Counted from the stretch's first letter, positions 8,838 to 18,544 are shown. The stretch: 64,000 bases of DNA from CAYTPI01 sp964439625 (GCA_964439625.1 CAYTPI010000018.1:1-64000); one strand, 5' to 3'. Notes: generated from the sequence alone by a model not told the origin. Translations and numbers: made by a program.

Positions 8838-10234
8838 TGGCTAAAGTCATACTGCACTTCCCACCAGATTTTCTCTGGGGTACGGCAACATCAGCACATC
8901 AAGTTGAGGGGCATAATACCAACAACGATTGGTGGGCGTGGGAGACGGATGAGACCGTTGGGCGGAGCGCGCTTCAGCGCTCAGCAGTGGCCTGTGACTG
9001 GTGGAATGGTCGGGCGGAGGAAGACATCGAGCGGATGGCAGCGCTAGGGTTGAACGCCCACCGACTGTCAATTGAATGGAGCCGCATCGAACCGGAGCCG
9101 GGTCAGTGGGATTATGATGCCATTGATCGCTACCGGGAAATACTCAGTGCATTAAAAGCTGTTGGCATCAAACCGTTGGTAACCCTGCATCACTTCACTA
9201 ACCCTCAATGGTTGATAGAACGCGGTGGCTGGCTCAACCCAGAAACGCCACAATTGTTTGCCCACTATGCTAGCAAGGTAGTTGCCGAGCTGCTCGACCT
9301 GTGCTCGTTTTGGTGCACCATTAACGAGCCGAATGTGTTGGCATTTAGTGCTTATCTCGCTGGGCGCTGGCCCCCACAACATCAACGTGCGGAAGAATAC
9401 TTACAAGTCGTTGAACAGCTACTGCGTGGGCACGGGCTAGCCTATCAGAAGATTAAACAAGTGCAGATGACGTCACAAGTCGGGCTTGCCAAACATATGA
9501 TCGCTTGGCACCCAGCAGGTAATCTGTTTTACAACCAAGCGCTACGCTGGTTTGTGCAGCAAGCCTTCACCGGGATGACGATCAATACCTTGAAGACCGG
9601 CGTGTTGAAACCACCACTTCGCTCAAAGCGCTCCATCCCGGAAGCAAAAGACTCACTCGATTGGATCGGTGTCAATTATTACCAACGTTTGGATGTCGGG
9701 CTGGACTTGTTCGCCACTGATCCGCGCTTCATCCGGCTGGGGGTGCGCCCTGGCAGGCCGCAAGGCCCAGACGAATGGGGCGAATATTATGCCCAAGGTC
9801 TGTTCAATGCACTGTCGTATCTGGAGAAGACACTCGGTCTACCCATCTATGTGACGGAGAACGGCCTCCCCGATGGAGACGACATCAACCGCCCCGATTA
9901 TATGCTGCGGCATCTAAGAGAACTGTGGCGAGCGACCACGCTTAATCGGGGCGTGTACGGCTACTTCTGGTGGAGTCTGTTAGATAACTTCGAATGGGCG
10001 GAGGGCTACGATTCCCGCTACAACTTCGGCTTATATCAAGTGGACTTCGAGACGCAAGAGCGCACACTGCGTGCCAGTGGCGAACTATACCAGACGGTTG
10101 TCAAAGCAAATGCGCTTGACAGTGAAATTGCCCGCGGCTTCGCCCCCGATACTGTCGAAGAGTTATTTCCGGGGTGGGCACCGGGTGCGGATGAAGCAAT
10201 CAGTGAGAATGCGGAAGAAGACGCCGATGGATGA
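8837..10234 (+). CDS. GH1 family beta-glucosidase / beta-glycosidase
   Basis: 465 residues, the usual GH1 length. The N-terminal signature FLWGTATSAHQVEG, the acid/base in CTINEPNV (Glu164) and the nucleophile in IYVTENGLPDGDD (Glu341) are all present, as are YGYFWWSLLDNFEWAEGY and the final GLYQVDFET. It should hydrolyse beta-linked glucosides or galactosides by the retaining mechanism in the cytoplasm; there is no signal peptide. Residue 163 is Asn and the WSLLDNFEW substrate loop is standard. The last 40 residues (after about 425) are acidic and not typical of the fold. It is coupled to the GNAT gene by overlap. Confidence 0.95.
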   Translation: MAKVILHFPPDFLWGTATSAHQVEGHNTNNDWWAWETDETVGRSALQRSAVACDWWNGRAEEDIERMAALGLNAHRLSIEWSRIEPEPGQWDYDAIDRYREILSALKAVGIKPLVTLHHFTNPQWLIERGGWLNPETPQLFAHYASKVVAELLDLCSFWCTINEPNVLAFSAYLAGRWPPQHQRAEEYLQVVEQLLRGHGLAYQKIKQVQMTSQVGLAKHMIAWHPAGNLFYNQALRWFVQQAFTGMTINTLKTGVLKPPLRSKRSIPEAKDSLDWIGVNYYQRLDVGLDLFATDPRFIRLGVRPGRPQGPDEWGEYYAQGLFNALSYLEKTLGLPIYVTENGLPDGDDINRPDYMLRHLRELWRATTLNRGVYGYFWWSLLDNFEWAEGYDSRYNFGLYQVDFETQERTLRASGELYQTVVKANALDSEIARGFAPDTVEELFPGWAPGADEAISENAEEDADG

Positions 10235-10249
10235 AGGCTGGCCCCGCCG

Positions 10250-10831
10250 CTAAAGCCACGCGACTAACAAGAAGTCGGTGCCGCGTTCTTCAATTGTCTT
10301 CTTGAGTAAGCGACCCGTGTTCCAAGCGTCATCCACGCCGCGGTGGTGCCTGCCTTCCCATTCCAGCTTCGAGCGGCGCATCGCGCTGCGAATGCCCATC
10401 TTGCCTTTACGCTGTAATTGAGCATACATCTCTTTGAAATTCACATGCTGGTCACTAAAGGGGTAGCGTACTTGTTGCGCGTCGCATTGCTGTCGAAACA
10501 TGCGCCGATCATAATTACCCCAGCTAACCCACACATAGGACTTAGCGGCATAGTCTTCTTCGATGCGCTGGCAAGCTTCACTGAATGTTACGCCGTTGGC
10601 TGCCATCTCTGGGGTGATTGTGGTGAGTTCGGTGCAAAATTCACTGACGAACGAGTTGATCGGCTGTACTAAAATCGACTGCTTTTCAGCGAGTAAGCCG
10701 TCAGCCAGAGACAACGTGCAAAGGCCGACTTCAATGATCTCGTTTGGCACACCTGCTGGGTTGTTATTGTCCTGCCAACAAGTCGCTTCGATGTCAACGA
10801 TGATCAACTTGTCTCGTTTGATTGCGGGCAT
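10250..10831 (-). CDS. DEDDh 3'-5' exonuclease (KapD/ERI1-like)
   Basis: 193 residues forming one RNase-T-like exonuclease domain. Exo I is IIVDIEATCW (Asp13, Glu15) followed by NEIIEVGLC. Exo II holds the Asp in SWGNYDRRMFRQQC. Exo III is HHRGVDDAWNTGRLL, with the His five residues before the Asp, so this is the DEDDh type. Family members (KapD, ERI1/3'hExo) trim single-stranded RNA or DNA ends using two metal ions. It is convergent with the GH1 gene (15 bases apart) and is followed upstream by the GH37 gene on the same strand with about 50 bases between. Confidence 0.9.
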   Translation of the reverse strand: MPAIKRDKLIIVDIEATCWQDNNNPAGVPNEIIEVGLCTLSLADGLLAEKQSILVQPINSFVSEFCTELTTITPEMAANGVTFSEACQRIEEDYAAKSYVWVSWGNYDRRMFRQQCDAQQVRYPFSDQHVNFKEMYAQLQRKGKMGIRSAMRRSKLEWEGRHHRGVDDAWNTGRLLKKTIEERGTDFLLVAWL

Positions 10832-10885
10832 GTAGGCTCTCTAGCGGTACGCGGGATAACTTTCTGAACCCATCATACCATGAGA

Positions 10886-12598
10886 CTAGGACCGCATGCG
10901 TTCATCGGTGCCCATTTCCGGGTCTGGCAAGTCGTGGCGGATGGCAATTGAGTCGAAGTACTGTTTGTACTTGTCGATGCCCTCAAGTCCATTCTCGATT
11001 CGGCTGAGGCGGCTCAGAAAGGTGCCGTAACAGGCAATAGACCAACCGAAGCCTGGCAGGTTCCCGTAAAAGCCTTCCGATAACAAGACGCGGGTATCGA
11101 ATTGGCACTTCTCCGGGATAGTCTGGTAGAGCAGCGAGTGTTCATCGAAGAAGGAGTGTTCCAACCAAGCGACCCAGCGCTGCATCAGTTCCGTGGCATA
11201 CGTCTGAATACCGGGGATGTCGGCATACTCGTCACGCATTAGGCCCTCTACAGCGACTAACATCAGCGGGGGCCATGTATTTAACTCCCACTGCGTGCTG
11301 GATTCAGGCCAGCCGGAGACGGTGCCAGCTAGCGGCCCACCGTAGCGCAGGTAGATGCTGGTGGAGGCCAACCCAATATCACCGGTGTAGTAGCGCTTGA
11401 GATTCTCTAGCGTCTTTTCGGCCTGCTTGCGCGTCGCCAAACCGACAAACAGCGGAAAAATCTCTGCGGAAAGGTCGCCATATTCAATGAAGGTGCCGTC
11501 TCTTAGCGAGTAATTGCGCCAAGCGCCGTCAGCAGGGGCGTCTGGGTTCCACATCAAATCATTGATTGTCTTACCGAGCTTTTCCTGTGCGTCTTGGTAC
11601 AACTGACAGCGATCCGCGTCCGGGTTTAGGTGGGTGTAATAGTCCACAAGGCGATCAAGGAGGCCCCACAGTAAGGTATGTAGTTGTACCGCCAAATACT
11701 CTTCGCCGTATTGTGCCGTTAAACGTTGATGGTCTTTGCCATCTTGCACACCGACTAGCAGCGAGTGAAAGTGCACCGTCACATAGCGGGTGAGGAAGGG
11801 GCGTTCTTCGGGATTGTAAAAGGGCGCTTCGATTTCCCGCCCTTTGACCTCTTGGTTTTCATGGAAGCGCGGGTCTTGGCGTGGGTGGATTCGCTGGCGT
11901 CCATAATCCCACCATTCGGTGAACAGTTCTTCTTGTGCCACCCGCATCACGCGGTCAAACCAGCCGACGTGTGTGAGGTTGGTATTATCTTTGCCAAAAT
12001 CTGAACGTGCCTCGAGAATTTCAAAAGCTGCGATTGCCTCAAAGGGTGGTTGTGGGTGCGAGAGAAAGTCTGTTGTTAGCGCGTTGGGAATCCGTTCGTA
12101 GGACTCAAACACCTCCACAAGGTTCAACAGTTGATTGATTGCGATTTCATCAGCACCGATTAACAACAGGAACTTGTTCTGAAAGTAGGTATCCCAGCGA
12201 TACTGTTCTTGAAAGCGGAAGACGCCGGAGTCGAGTGGCTCGGTGATCTCAATGGCACTGTGAACCCCAGAATTCTTCCCATTTTCGATGCGTACCAGCC
12301 CAGTTGGTGCTAAGTAAGGGTGTTTAGCGAGATTGAGGCCTTTGCCAATTGGCGCATTGATCTCGGCTTCGAAGGTAGAATTGTGTAGGAAGCGCACAAT
12401 GTATTCAAAAATTGGTTGGCGCTCACTGCGATGGGCTTCGGTTGCGTAGGTGCCTACTTCTAGTAGGCGCTTGCCGATTGTTCTGGCTTGTTCTTCAAGT
12501 GTATCACCCAAGAAATCATAGAGGTCGGGACGAGTTTTGATGTGAGGATGCTCGTGATCTTCTGGGGCGAGCTTGTTACGAAGGTCGTTGACGGACAT
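10886..12598 (-). CDS. Trehalase-like glycoside hydrolase (GH37)
   Basis: 570 residues predicted to be an (alpha/alpha)6 barrel. Two trehalase signatures are seen in slightly altered form: SGVFRFQEQYRWDTYF (about 124-139; classical PGGRFxExYxWDxY) and STQWELNTWPPLML (about 434-447; classical QWDxPNGWxP). The altered second motif (Asp to Glu, no Gly before Trp) and the lack of a signal peptide mean the substrate could be trehalose or another alpha-linked sugar; the enzyme would be cytoplasmic. A cysteine-poor, charged N-terminus (about 1-60) precedes the barrel. Together with GH1 and the PQQ enzyme it points to sugar use. Confidence 0.8.
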   Translation of the reverse strand: MSVNDLRNKLAPEDHEHPHIKTRPDLYDFLGDTLEEQARTIGKRLLEVGTYATEAHRSERQPIFEYIVRFLHNSTFEAEINAPIGKGLNLAKHPYLAPTGLVRIENGKNSGVHSAIEITEPLDSGVFRFQEQYRWDTYFQNKFLLLIGADEIAINQLLNLVEVFESYERIPNALTTDFLSHPQPPFEAIAAFEILEARSDFGKDNTNLTHVGWFDRVMRVAQEELFTEWWDYGRQRIHPRQDPRFHENQEVKGREIEAPFYNPEERPFLTRYVTVHFHSLLVGVQDGKDHQRLTAQYGEEYLAVQLHTLLWGLLDRLVDYYTHLNPDADRCQLYQDAQEKLGKTINDLMWNPDAPADGAWRNYSLRDGTFIEYGDLSAEIFPLFVGLATRKQAEKTLENLKRYYTGDIGLASTSIYLRYGGPLAGTVSGWPESSTQWELNTWPPLMLVAVEGLMRDEYADIPGIQTYATELMQRWVAWLEHSFFDEHSLLYQTIPEKCQFDTRVLLSEGFYGNLPGFGWSIACYGTFLSRLSRIENGLEGIDKYKQYFDSIAIRHDLPDPEMGTDERMRS

Positions 12599-12952
12599 AA
12601 CGCAGTGCCCTATCTGATTGGTTTCGGAAATTTAGATTATTCTACCAGACGCCGCCGCTAGCCTGAAAAATACGAACAATCGTCAATTAGGCGGGCACAA
12701 CCCAGCTGCGCGCTGGGCAGTCAACAGGCAGCGCAGCGGTGCTTCGATGCTAGGCCCGCTACGAAAAAATCTGCCACTTGCCTGATGCCGATGTACACGC
12801 GCTAAGTGTGATTAGTAACTGTCGCGACTGTTGTAAAGACCTTGGGTATTCAGGCTTATTAGGCGCTTACATTGAGTGTTTCTGTTTATAATCGTAATTG
12901 GCATGCTGTTCAAGATCTGTCGGCAGCTACAGGTGACACCCACTAGAGCCTG
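12599..12952. other. Gene-free stretch between trehalase-like and STAS-like genes
   Basis: I see no convincing coding frame. It contains a short perfect hairpin (CCCAGC 12701-12706, GCTGGG 12712-12717) without a T-run, and presumably the promoter of the trehalase-like gene (leftward). Nothing else is recognised. Confidence 0.5.
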
Positions 12953-13315
12953 TTAGTGGGAACGGATTATTCGTAGACCTTCTTCAATCGAGTCCGCGTG
13001 GGCAACGTGGTTCCAAATTTCGCCGTAAAAGCGATATAGTGTCACTGATTCTCTAGATGATAAGCCAATAATTATCGCAAGTTTCTGATATGGAGACTGC
13101 AAAGCTGCGATGTGTGGCATCGCCCTGATTGCCCCATTTGGTACTTCTTGAGCGGCAGTCGCATCGATTAGCAAATAAGAATTGTTGCCGATTAATTGCA
13201 TAATCTCATGCCAATTCTGATATTGCTCAATGAACTCAGCCCATGACCAAGGCCATTGTAACGTCATTATTCCAATTTGTTTATCTTGATTGTACCAATC
13301 GATGTCTACAGGCAT
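12953..13315 (-). CDS. Small SpoIIAA/STAS-like protein (paralogue of the 53.4-kb gene)
   Basis: 120 residues. The core IMTLQWPWSWAEFIEQY, then SYLLIDATAAQEVPNGAIRAM, then KLAIIIGLSS and a last helix DSIEEGLRIIRSH follows the STAS/SpoIIAA order (strand, helix, strand ending in Asp, helix, strand, helix). It aligns by eye with the protein at 53399 (VIVWRWPALWDDF ... HYVIIDTTAREANASIDNM). STAS domains usually bind partners or small molecules in anti-sigma circuits, but no conserved phospho-Ser is evident. No partner gene is adjacent. Function unknown. Confidence 0.6.
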   Translation of the reverse strand: MPVDIDWYNQDKQIGIMTLQWPWSWAEFIEQYQNWHEIMQLIGNNSYLLIDATAAQEVPNGAIRAMPHIAALQSPYQKLAIIIGLSSRESVTLYRFYGEIWNHVAHADSIEEGLRIIRSH

Positions 13316-13538
13316 TATTCCTCACTTGTAAAAGACTTATTTATATAAATTTTAGCTTGTGAATATAAGAATCACCCTAACGGGATGTAACATATGAATT
13401 ATAAATGTGAAAGATCTTATCTGTGGTACGATAAGCTTCGGGTGAAATTGCGCTCAAGTTATTTTTGCATCCTCCGTGTGGCTGTGGGAACATCAAGATG
13501 GTACGACAACGTTTTATTGGTGAAAAGACAGAGACATT

Positions 13539-14054
13539 GTGCTCAAAAAGACATTGCTTGCCTGCCTGATGCTCATCATGTCAGTGACGGCAGTCACCGT
13601 GGCAAGCGCACAAGAACCAGCGCCAAACAATGATGTTACTCAAGACGAAGTGAACGAAATTGCCTCGGGCCTTTACTGCCCCGTCTGTGAAAATGTTCCG
13701 TTGGATGTATGCCCAACCCAAGCTTGTGAGGACTGGCGCGCTGAAATCCGCACGATGTTGGCTCGCGGCGAAGATGAAGCTGCGATCCAAGCGTATTTCG
13801 TTACGCGCTATGGGCAGCGTGTGCTAGCCACCCCAGAGGCGCAAGGGTTTGATCTGTTCGTTTGGCTGGTGCCGCTGCTGGGCGTCGGGGTTGGAGCGGG
13901 AATATTGTTCTTCTCGTTGAGAAAGATGGCGCCGAGTGCCATCGAAGCAACAGCAGGCAGCCTCATGTTTGAATATCGTGACCTCGACCCAGATTATGTC
14001 GAGCAGCTTGAGCGCGAACTGGCAGAGTTCAAGCAGCAGTCAACTGGGGCTTGA
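13539..14054 (+). CDS. ccmH: Cytochrome c biogenesis protein CcmH/NrfF-like
   Basis: 171 residues: an N-terminal signal peptide ending near ASAQE, a short domain with redox-active LYCPVCENVPLDVCPTQAC (the family's LRCxxC with extra cysteines), DWRAEIRTMLARGEDEAAIQAYFVTRYGQRVLATP, one transmembrane helix (about 110-132) and a cytoplasmic acidic tail. CcmH delivers reduced apocytochrome c to the heme ligation machinery on the outer face of the membrane. The CPVC...CPTQAC form is what I know from Chloroflexota. The start is GTG at 13539. It is alone here; no CcmF, CcmE or other Ccm genes lie nearby. Confidence 0.85.
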   Translation: MLKKTLLACLMLIMSVTAVTVASAQEPAPNNDVTQDEVNEIASGLYCPVCENVPLDVCPTQACEDWRAEIRTMLARGEDEAAIQAYFVTRYGQRVLATPEAQGFDLFVWLVPLLGVGVGAGILFFSLRKMAPSAIEATAGSLMFEYRDLDPDYVEQLERELAEFKQQSTGA

Positions 14055-14056
14055 TG

Positions 14057-14425
14057 TCATTCTTGTGTTTCGATGAAGTCGAGCACGGCACTGTAGAGCG
14101 CCATCATCTGGGCTTCTAAATCAGTATGTTGACTCGGCAAAAATAGATCGTCACCGAGCAAACTTTTGAAGCGCCCGACGCCACCTTCTTCGACAATGAC
14201 GGGAAAGATCGGGCGTTTGCTGTCTCGGTACTGACGCACTTGCTCAACGACAGCATCATCAGCAGCCGCGGCCTCGCTAACCAGTAGAATCAGCATATCA
14301 CTGTGGTGCTGAGCGGCCTGTAACAGCCGGTAGTCGGTTTCCTCATCGACGGTTCGCAGCAGCGAGTCACCAATGTCATCGGCGAGGTCACCATCTTTAT
14401 CTGCATGGCACATGGCAAAACGCAT
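14057..14425 (-). CDS. Small stand-alone TIR-like domain protein
   Basis: 122 residues. It follows the TIR fold order: strand RFAMCHADKDGDLADDIGDSLLRTV (with an Asp-rich A-loop), SDMLILLVSEAAAADDAVVEQVRQYRD, then RPIFPVIVEEGG and a last helix. The Glu in VVEQVRQ occupies about the position of the catalytic Glu of NADase TIR domains. The sequence between the first helix and strand C is short, so the BB loop is reduced, and no partner domain is fused. It is convergent with ccmH (2 bases apart). TIR_2/toll-interleukin-like is my best call; a receiver-like or DUF protein is the alternative. Confidence 0.55.
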   Translation of the reverse strand: MRFAMCHADKDGDLADDIGDSLLRTVDEETDYRLLQAAQHHSDMLILLVSEAAAADDAVVEQVRQYRDSKRPIFPVIVEEGGVGRFKSLLGDDLFLPSQHTDLEAQMMALYSAVLDFIETQE

Positions 14426-14557
14426 GTCATCACCTATTGGGGTATTTCAATTAAGAGCCTATCCATAAATTCGCTGCGCTTATTTTAGAATGGGCTTGAT
14501 TAGATACTAAATTCGGTTAATCTGCATAATATAAATGTAAGTCACACAACGAACTAC

Positions 14558-14899
14558 ATGCGACTATCCCGTAAGCAAAAACAGATTCTAACAGATATGG
14601 CAGACGGACACGTTCTCAAGGCGCACCGTGACATTAATGGGAGGAAGAAGATCCGGCTGCACCACCCCGATGATCACGAGCGCTTCGAGGGCATCCCGCG
14701 GCCTATAGTCGATGCCCTTAAGGATGCCGGCTTGTTGGCGAGTAACCAAAAGTTCCCGGCAGCCACCTACTTCCTAACCGAGCGCGGGCGTACAGTCACG
14801 CAAGAGTTAACGGGCGAAGAAGTCAGAGCAATGGGCCCTATTCGCTTTCTGAGCAATCTCTTTAAGGCGGATGAGGACAATGGCAGCGAAAAACCGTAG
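14558..14899 (+). CDS. Unknown small protein, winged-helix-like
   Basis: 113 residues, very basic at the N-terminus (MRLSRKQKQILTDMADG). The order helix RKQKQILTDMADG, strands GRKKIRLHHPDDH, helix RPIVDALKDAGLL, then YFLTERGRTVTQEL resembles a winged-helix module such as those in small transcription regulators, where the last piece is the wing. This is inference from pattern only. It is divergent from the TIR-like gene (about 130 bases between) and convergent with the methyltransferase gene (5 bases apart). Confidence 0.5.
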   Translation: MRLSRKQKQILTDMADGHVLKAHRDINGRKKIRLHHPDDHERFEGIPRPIVDALKDAGLLASNQKFPAATYFLTERGRTVTQELTGEEVRAMGPIRFLSNLFKADEDNGSEKP

Positions 14900-14904
14900 T
14901 CTCG

Positions 14905-16500
14905 TTATTGCTGCAAGTTACTCAAGGCCAACAGCATCTGCGCGGCTTGCGGATGCACTGGGTTCAGCAGCAGCACATTCTCCAACGCGCTGGTCGCCAT
15001 CTCAGGCTCGTTGAGCAGCACCAATGTAACCGCCAAGCCGTAATAAACATCCTCGTGAATAACGCCTGCATTCAAGGCAGCTATGTAATGATCTCTTGCC
15101 TCCGGCAGCAAACCAAGCTCGAAATAGACCGCCGCCAAACTGTATAGAATGTTATCTTGTGGCCCCAGTGAGAAGCCCATCGCTTTGATGCGCGGCAGCA
15201 AATCAGCGATTTGACGTGTGTACACACCCCGATAGTCACGTAGCAGCGTCACGAGGCGCGGTGTGCTCAGGCGAAATAAGCGTGGATTGTAACGGCTGGT
15301 GCGCAGCGCCGCGAGGATTTGCTCGATGCTCATCCGCTCGATTTGCTGCTCGACGATCACTGCCAGTTCAAAGATATCGTCGGGGCCGTAGTCAACAAAA
15401 TGTTCGATAAACGCTCGTTCCGTCTGCGTGAAGCGCTGTGCTTCATCGACGGCAAGCAGCGCGATAGATGTCAGTTCGTCGTGGCGGTGCCCTGTTGTCA
15501 ACGGGCGAGCACCGTCTTTCTGAAAGACAGCCAGCAGCGCATGGAAATTGACCCGGCTGTAGAACGTATCCGCATAGGCGACAACTTCCGGCAGCGGCTG
15601 CCCCCTGAGGTCCTCCGCTTGGGCGCTGCCGCCATCAACTGAGAGCAATACAAAGCCCGCCTCGGAGAGTTTTTCTAAGCGGCGTAGGCAGTCAATCGCG
15701 GCAATGGGTACGCTGATGTGCGTCTGCATGAAGGTGGTTCGATAGAGCTCAAGCAACTCGGTGAGTACCGGTTGATCAGGATAAGGCCGTAAGTTGGGTT
15801 CGTGCTGCGTTGCACCGAGGTCAAGCTGCATGGCCTCATCAGCAGCAAACCGTGCGTTCTCCCTGAACAGCACATCATGCACAAGACCTTGGGTAATATA
15901 GAACAAATCTGACGGAAGCGCGGAAAATAGGTAGTTTGCCATCACAATCAGGGGTGTTTTAAGCTGGCCCGCTTCGATGCGTTCACCAGAGACGCGCAAG
16001 TGCAAGCTGGTGCTTGTCAGTGCATCAAAGTAAGCGAAGTCTAGCAGGCCCTGCTCAATGAAGGTCTGCAACAGTGGGTGCTGCTGGGCGAAGTCTAAGG
16101 TCTCCTCAACGAATTCAGTTACAATGTAGCGTAAGGGCGGCAGTGTCAGCTCAGCGTCTGCTTTGATCACCGTAAAAGCAGTCAAGAAGTTGAAGGCAAA
16201 CCGCCCAACACCTGCACCAAGATCAACCAGATAAAACGGTCGTGCATCATCAGGGTACAACAAGGCCCAATCAGTGAGGGTTGCAGTGACGAACGCTGCG
16301 CAGTGCATCGCCATTTGGGGGTTGCTCGTTCCGAGGTCGGGAATCGGTTGTTTCAGGCGCCACGCATCCACCCCTTGTTGGGCGAAGGCTGCCGGTTGAT
16401 CACGCCAGAAGGGTGCGTCGTAAAATCGATAAGGTTCAGGCACAGTAGTCTCTTGGGTTGGGTCAGCTACCAGTGAGAATGGTAGCGACCGACACAGCAA
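14905..16500 (-). CDS. SAM-dependent methyltransferase with C-terminal TPR
   Basis: 531 residues. The N-terminal half holds a Rossmann-type SAM site, FYLVDLGAGVGRFAFNFL (about 90-107), followed by RYIVTEFVEETLDF and TPLIVMANYLFSALPSDLF, where NYLFSALP resembles the motif IV region of MidA/COG1565-like enzymes. The C-terminal part (DNILYSLAAVYFELGLLPEARDHYIAALN, EDVYYGLAVTLVLLNEPEMATSALENVLLLNPVHPQAAQ) is at least two TPR units for partner binding. Substrate unknown. The open frame begins with TTG at 16500; a GTG at about 16443 would remove 19 non-conserved residues and may be the real start. No membrane segment. Confidence 0.7.
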   Translation of the reverse strand: MLCRSLPFSLVADPTQETTVPEPYRFYDAPFWRDQPAAFAQQGVDAWRLKQPIPDLGTSNPQMAMHCAAFVTATLTDWALLYPDDARPFYLVDLGAGVGRFAFNFLTAFTVIKADAELTLPPLRYIVTEFVEETLDFAQQHPLLQTFIEQGLLDFAYFDALTSTSLHLRVSGERIEAGQLKTPLIVMANYLFSALPSDLFYITQGLVHDVLFRENARFAADEAMQLDLGATQHEPNLRPYPDQPVLTELLELYRTTFMQTHISVPIAAIDCLRRLEKLSEAGFVLLSVDGGSAQAEDLRGQPLPEVVAYADTFYSRVNFHALLAVFQKDGARPLTTGHRHDELTSIALLAVDEAQRFTQTERAFIEHFVDYGPDDIFELAVIVEQQIERMSIEQILAALRTSRYNPRLFRLSTPRLVTLLRDYRGVYTRQIADLLPRIKAMGFSLGPQDNILYSLAAVYFELGLLPEARDHYIAALNAGVIHEDVYYGLAVTLVLLNEPEMATSALENVLLLNPVHPQAAQMLLALSNLQQ

Positions 16501-16630
16501 TAGGCCAATCGATTTTACTGCACATCGTTACAAGTTGAATCAGCATAAAGCCCGTACTACGAGTACAATTAGAAATAAATGAGGTTGCCGCAGTCATTCC
16601 CACCAGTACCAGCGGCTCGGTAATCATCGC

Positions 16631-18436
16631 TTGACAACTATCCAGAATAGGGATACTCAATTGCTCACCACTGAGTTACTCCGCACGGTCAGCAGGCGCT
16701 TTGCAGCGGCTGGTTCTGCTTTTGAGATGCTCAATACCTTTGCCGGCCCTCTACTAGACGGGCAGATTACGGAAGCAGCCCCACATGTACTGCGTCTGTT
16801 TGAGGTGATCAACAATGAGCGCGGCTGGCCCCGCCAGTTGACGCTCACCGCCAGCACAGAAGACAACCCACTGGTTGAGTCCGTTTATGAGTTTCGGGCA
16901 GAGGTGCCGCGAGCATTGCATCGGGTGCCACCACTCTGGGCCCACTACCCAGTGTTGGGGCCGTCCGGCGGGCCAGACAGCCGTAAACTACAGCACAGCC
17001 AAGCCTTCGCCGCAGAAAACGCCACAGCCCTCACGCTGATTCCACTCGCCAACCGGGCTGGTAAGTGGGTGGGGGTGGTCAGTGCGACTTGGCTCGACTC
17101 ATTCGAACTCCCTGATGACCTCGCCGCTTACATCTCCGTCTACGGCCCTCTGTTGAGTATGTGGTTCCAAACGGATTGGCTGGAACGACAGGTCGAAGGG
17201 TTAGAACAACAAGCACCCTCACCGGACGAAAGCAGATTCAGGCAGATCATATTAGGGCAGCAGCGCGACCTTGCGCAGCTCAACGATCAACTGGCCGAAG
17301 CAGAAAACCGGTTTCAGGAGATAGCCAACAGCGCACCTATGTTGGTTTGGGTTGGTGATGCAGATGGGCAATTTACATTTATCAATTCGGCTTTTTGCTT
17401 ATATGTGGGTCTTTCAACAGAGGCACTTATTGAAACCGGTTGGGACGGTTTGCTGCACCCAAGCCAATCAGAAAATTTTCAGCAAACGTACCGGGAGGCA
17501 TTGGCGGCACAAGATTCCTTCCAAATAGAGATACGTTTGCGCGCCAGCGGTGGTCAGTACCGTTGGCATATGTGTACTGCTTGGCCCCGATCCCGCCCTG
17601 ACGGAACGTTTTATGGTTTTGTCGGCACCTGTAACGACATCCATGATCGGATAGAACAACAGAGCGATCTGGAAGTAGCCAATAACGCGCTCGCCCAAAG
17701 TGTGACCCAACAATCTGATGCCCTCGAAAGTGCCAACCGGGAACTCCAGCGGATGGCGGCGATCAAGGATGAATTCCTCGCCAGCATCTCGCACGAGATT
17801 AGGACGCCGATTGCCAACCTGAAGCTCTACCATGCCTTACTGAGCAGCCGCCCAGAAAAGCTCGACAGCTACGTCTTTACCCTCAACCGGGAGACCGAAC
17901 GCTTGAGCAGCATCGTTGACGAGTTGATCGCCGTGGCGGATATGAGCAAAGGGTATGTGTCGCTGTCGTTCGGCACCATCAACCTGACGGAACTGGTGAA
18001 GCAATATCTGAAAGACCGGCGCTACTTCACAGAGGAGCATGAGGTGCTGCTGGAGTTTTACCCAGAGAGCGGCTTGCCCACCATCCGTGGGGATGCGCTT
18101 CAACTAGAGCGAGCGCTCGGCATTTTGCTGAGTAACGCCGTTAACTACACCGTCCGCGGCGACCGGATCGCCGTCTATACCCTGGTTGACTGGCAAGAAG
18201 GCCAGCAGTGGGTCGGGTTTTCCGTGGTAGACAACGGACCAGGCATCCATGAAGCGGATCAGGAAAAACTGTTTGAACCCTTCTTCCGGGGCGAAGCCAG
18301 CCGTGAGGCGAACGCGCCCGGCACCGGGCTAGGGTTGTCGATCCTCAAGGAGATTGTCTTGCAGCATGGCGGGCATATTGACCTCGAGTCGGATCAAAAC
18401 GGCACGCGCTTCACGGTTTGGCTGCCCGCCCACTAG
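16631..18436 (+). CDS. PAS-domain sensor histidine kinase
   Basis: 601 residues, soluble. Residues about 10-195 look like a GAF-like sensor, then a coiled coil (200-230), a PAS domain (about 227-340; WVGDADGQFTFINSAFCLYVG), a second coiled coil and HisKA with SISHEIRTPIANLKLYHALL (His388). The HATPase_c domain has the N box (LLSNAVNYT), G1 (DNGPGI), F box (EPFFRG) and G2 (GTGLGLSIL). The H-box helix strongly resembles that of the broken kinase at 1.7-3.3 kb, so the two are paralogues. Start is uncertain: TTG 16631 or TTG at 16661. No response regulator is adjacent. Confidence 0.9.
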   Translation: MTTIQNRDTQLLTTELLRTVSRRFAAAGSAFEMLNTFAGPLLDGQITEAAPHVLRLFEVINNERGWPRQLTLTASTEDNPLVESVYEFRAEVPRALHRVPPLWAHYPVLGPSGGPDSRKLQHSQAFAAENATALTLIPLANRAGKWVGVVSATWLDSFELPDDLAAYISVYGPLLSMWFQTDWLERQVEGLEQQAPSPDESRFRQIILGQQRDLAQLNDQLAEAENRFQEIANSAPMLVWVGDADGQFTFINSAFCLYVGLSTEALIETGWDGLLHPSQSENFQQTYREALAAQDSFQIEIRLRASGGQYRWHMCTAWPRSRPDGTFYGFVGTCNDIHDRIEQQSDLEVANNALAQSVTQQSDALESANRELQRMAAIKDEFLASISHEIRTPIANLKLYHALLSSRPEKLDSYVFTLNRETERLSSIVDELIAVADMSKGYVSLSFGTINLTELVKQYLKDRRYFTEEHEVLLEFYPESGLPTIRGDALQLERALGILLSNAVNYTVRGDRIAVYTLVDWQEGQQWVGFSVVDNGPGIHEADQEKLFEPFFRGEASREANAPGTGLGLSILKEIVLQHGGHIDLESDQNGTRFTVWLPAH

Positions 18437-18544
18437 CGCTGGGTTGCAATGACGCTTGACACGCAATCAAAAAGGCCCTACGCTGCAAACAAACTGGCAG
18501 CCCTTTCTGCTGGAACCCATGTGAAGCATCAAGGAGAAACCCCC

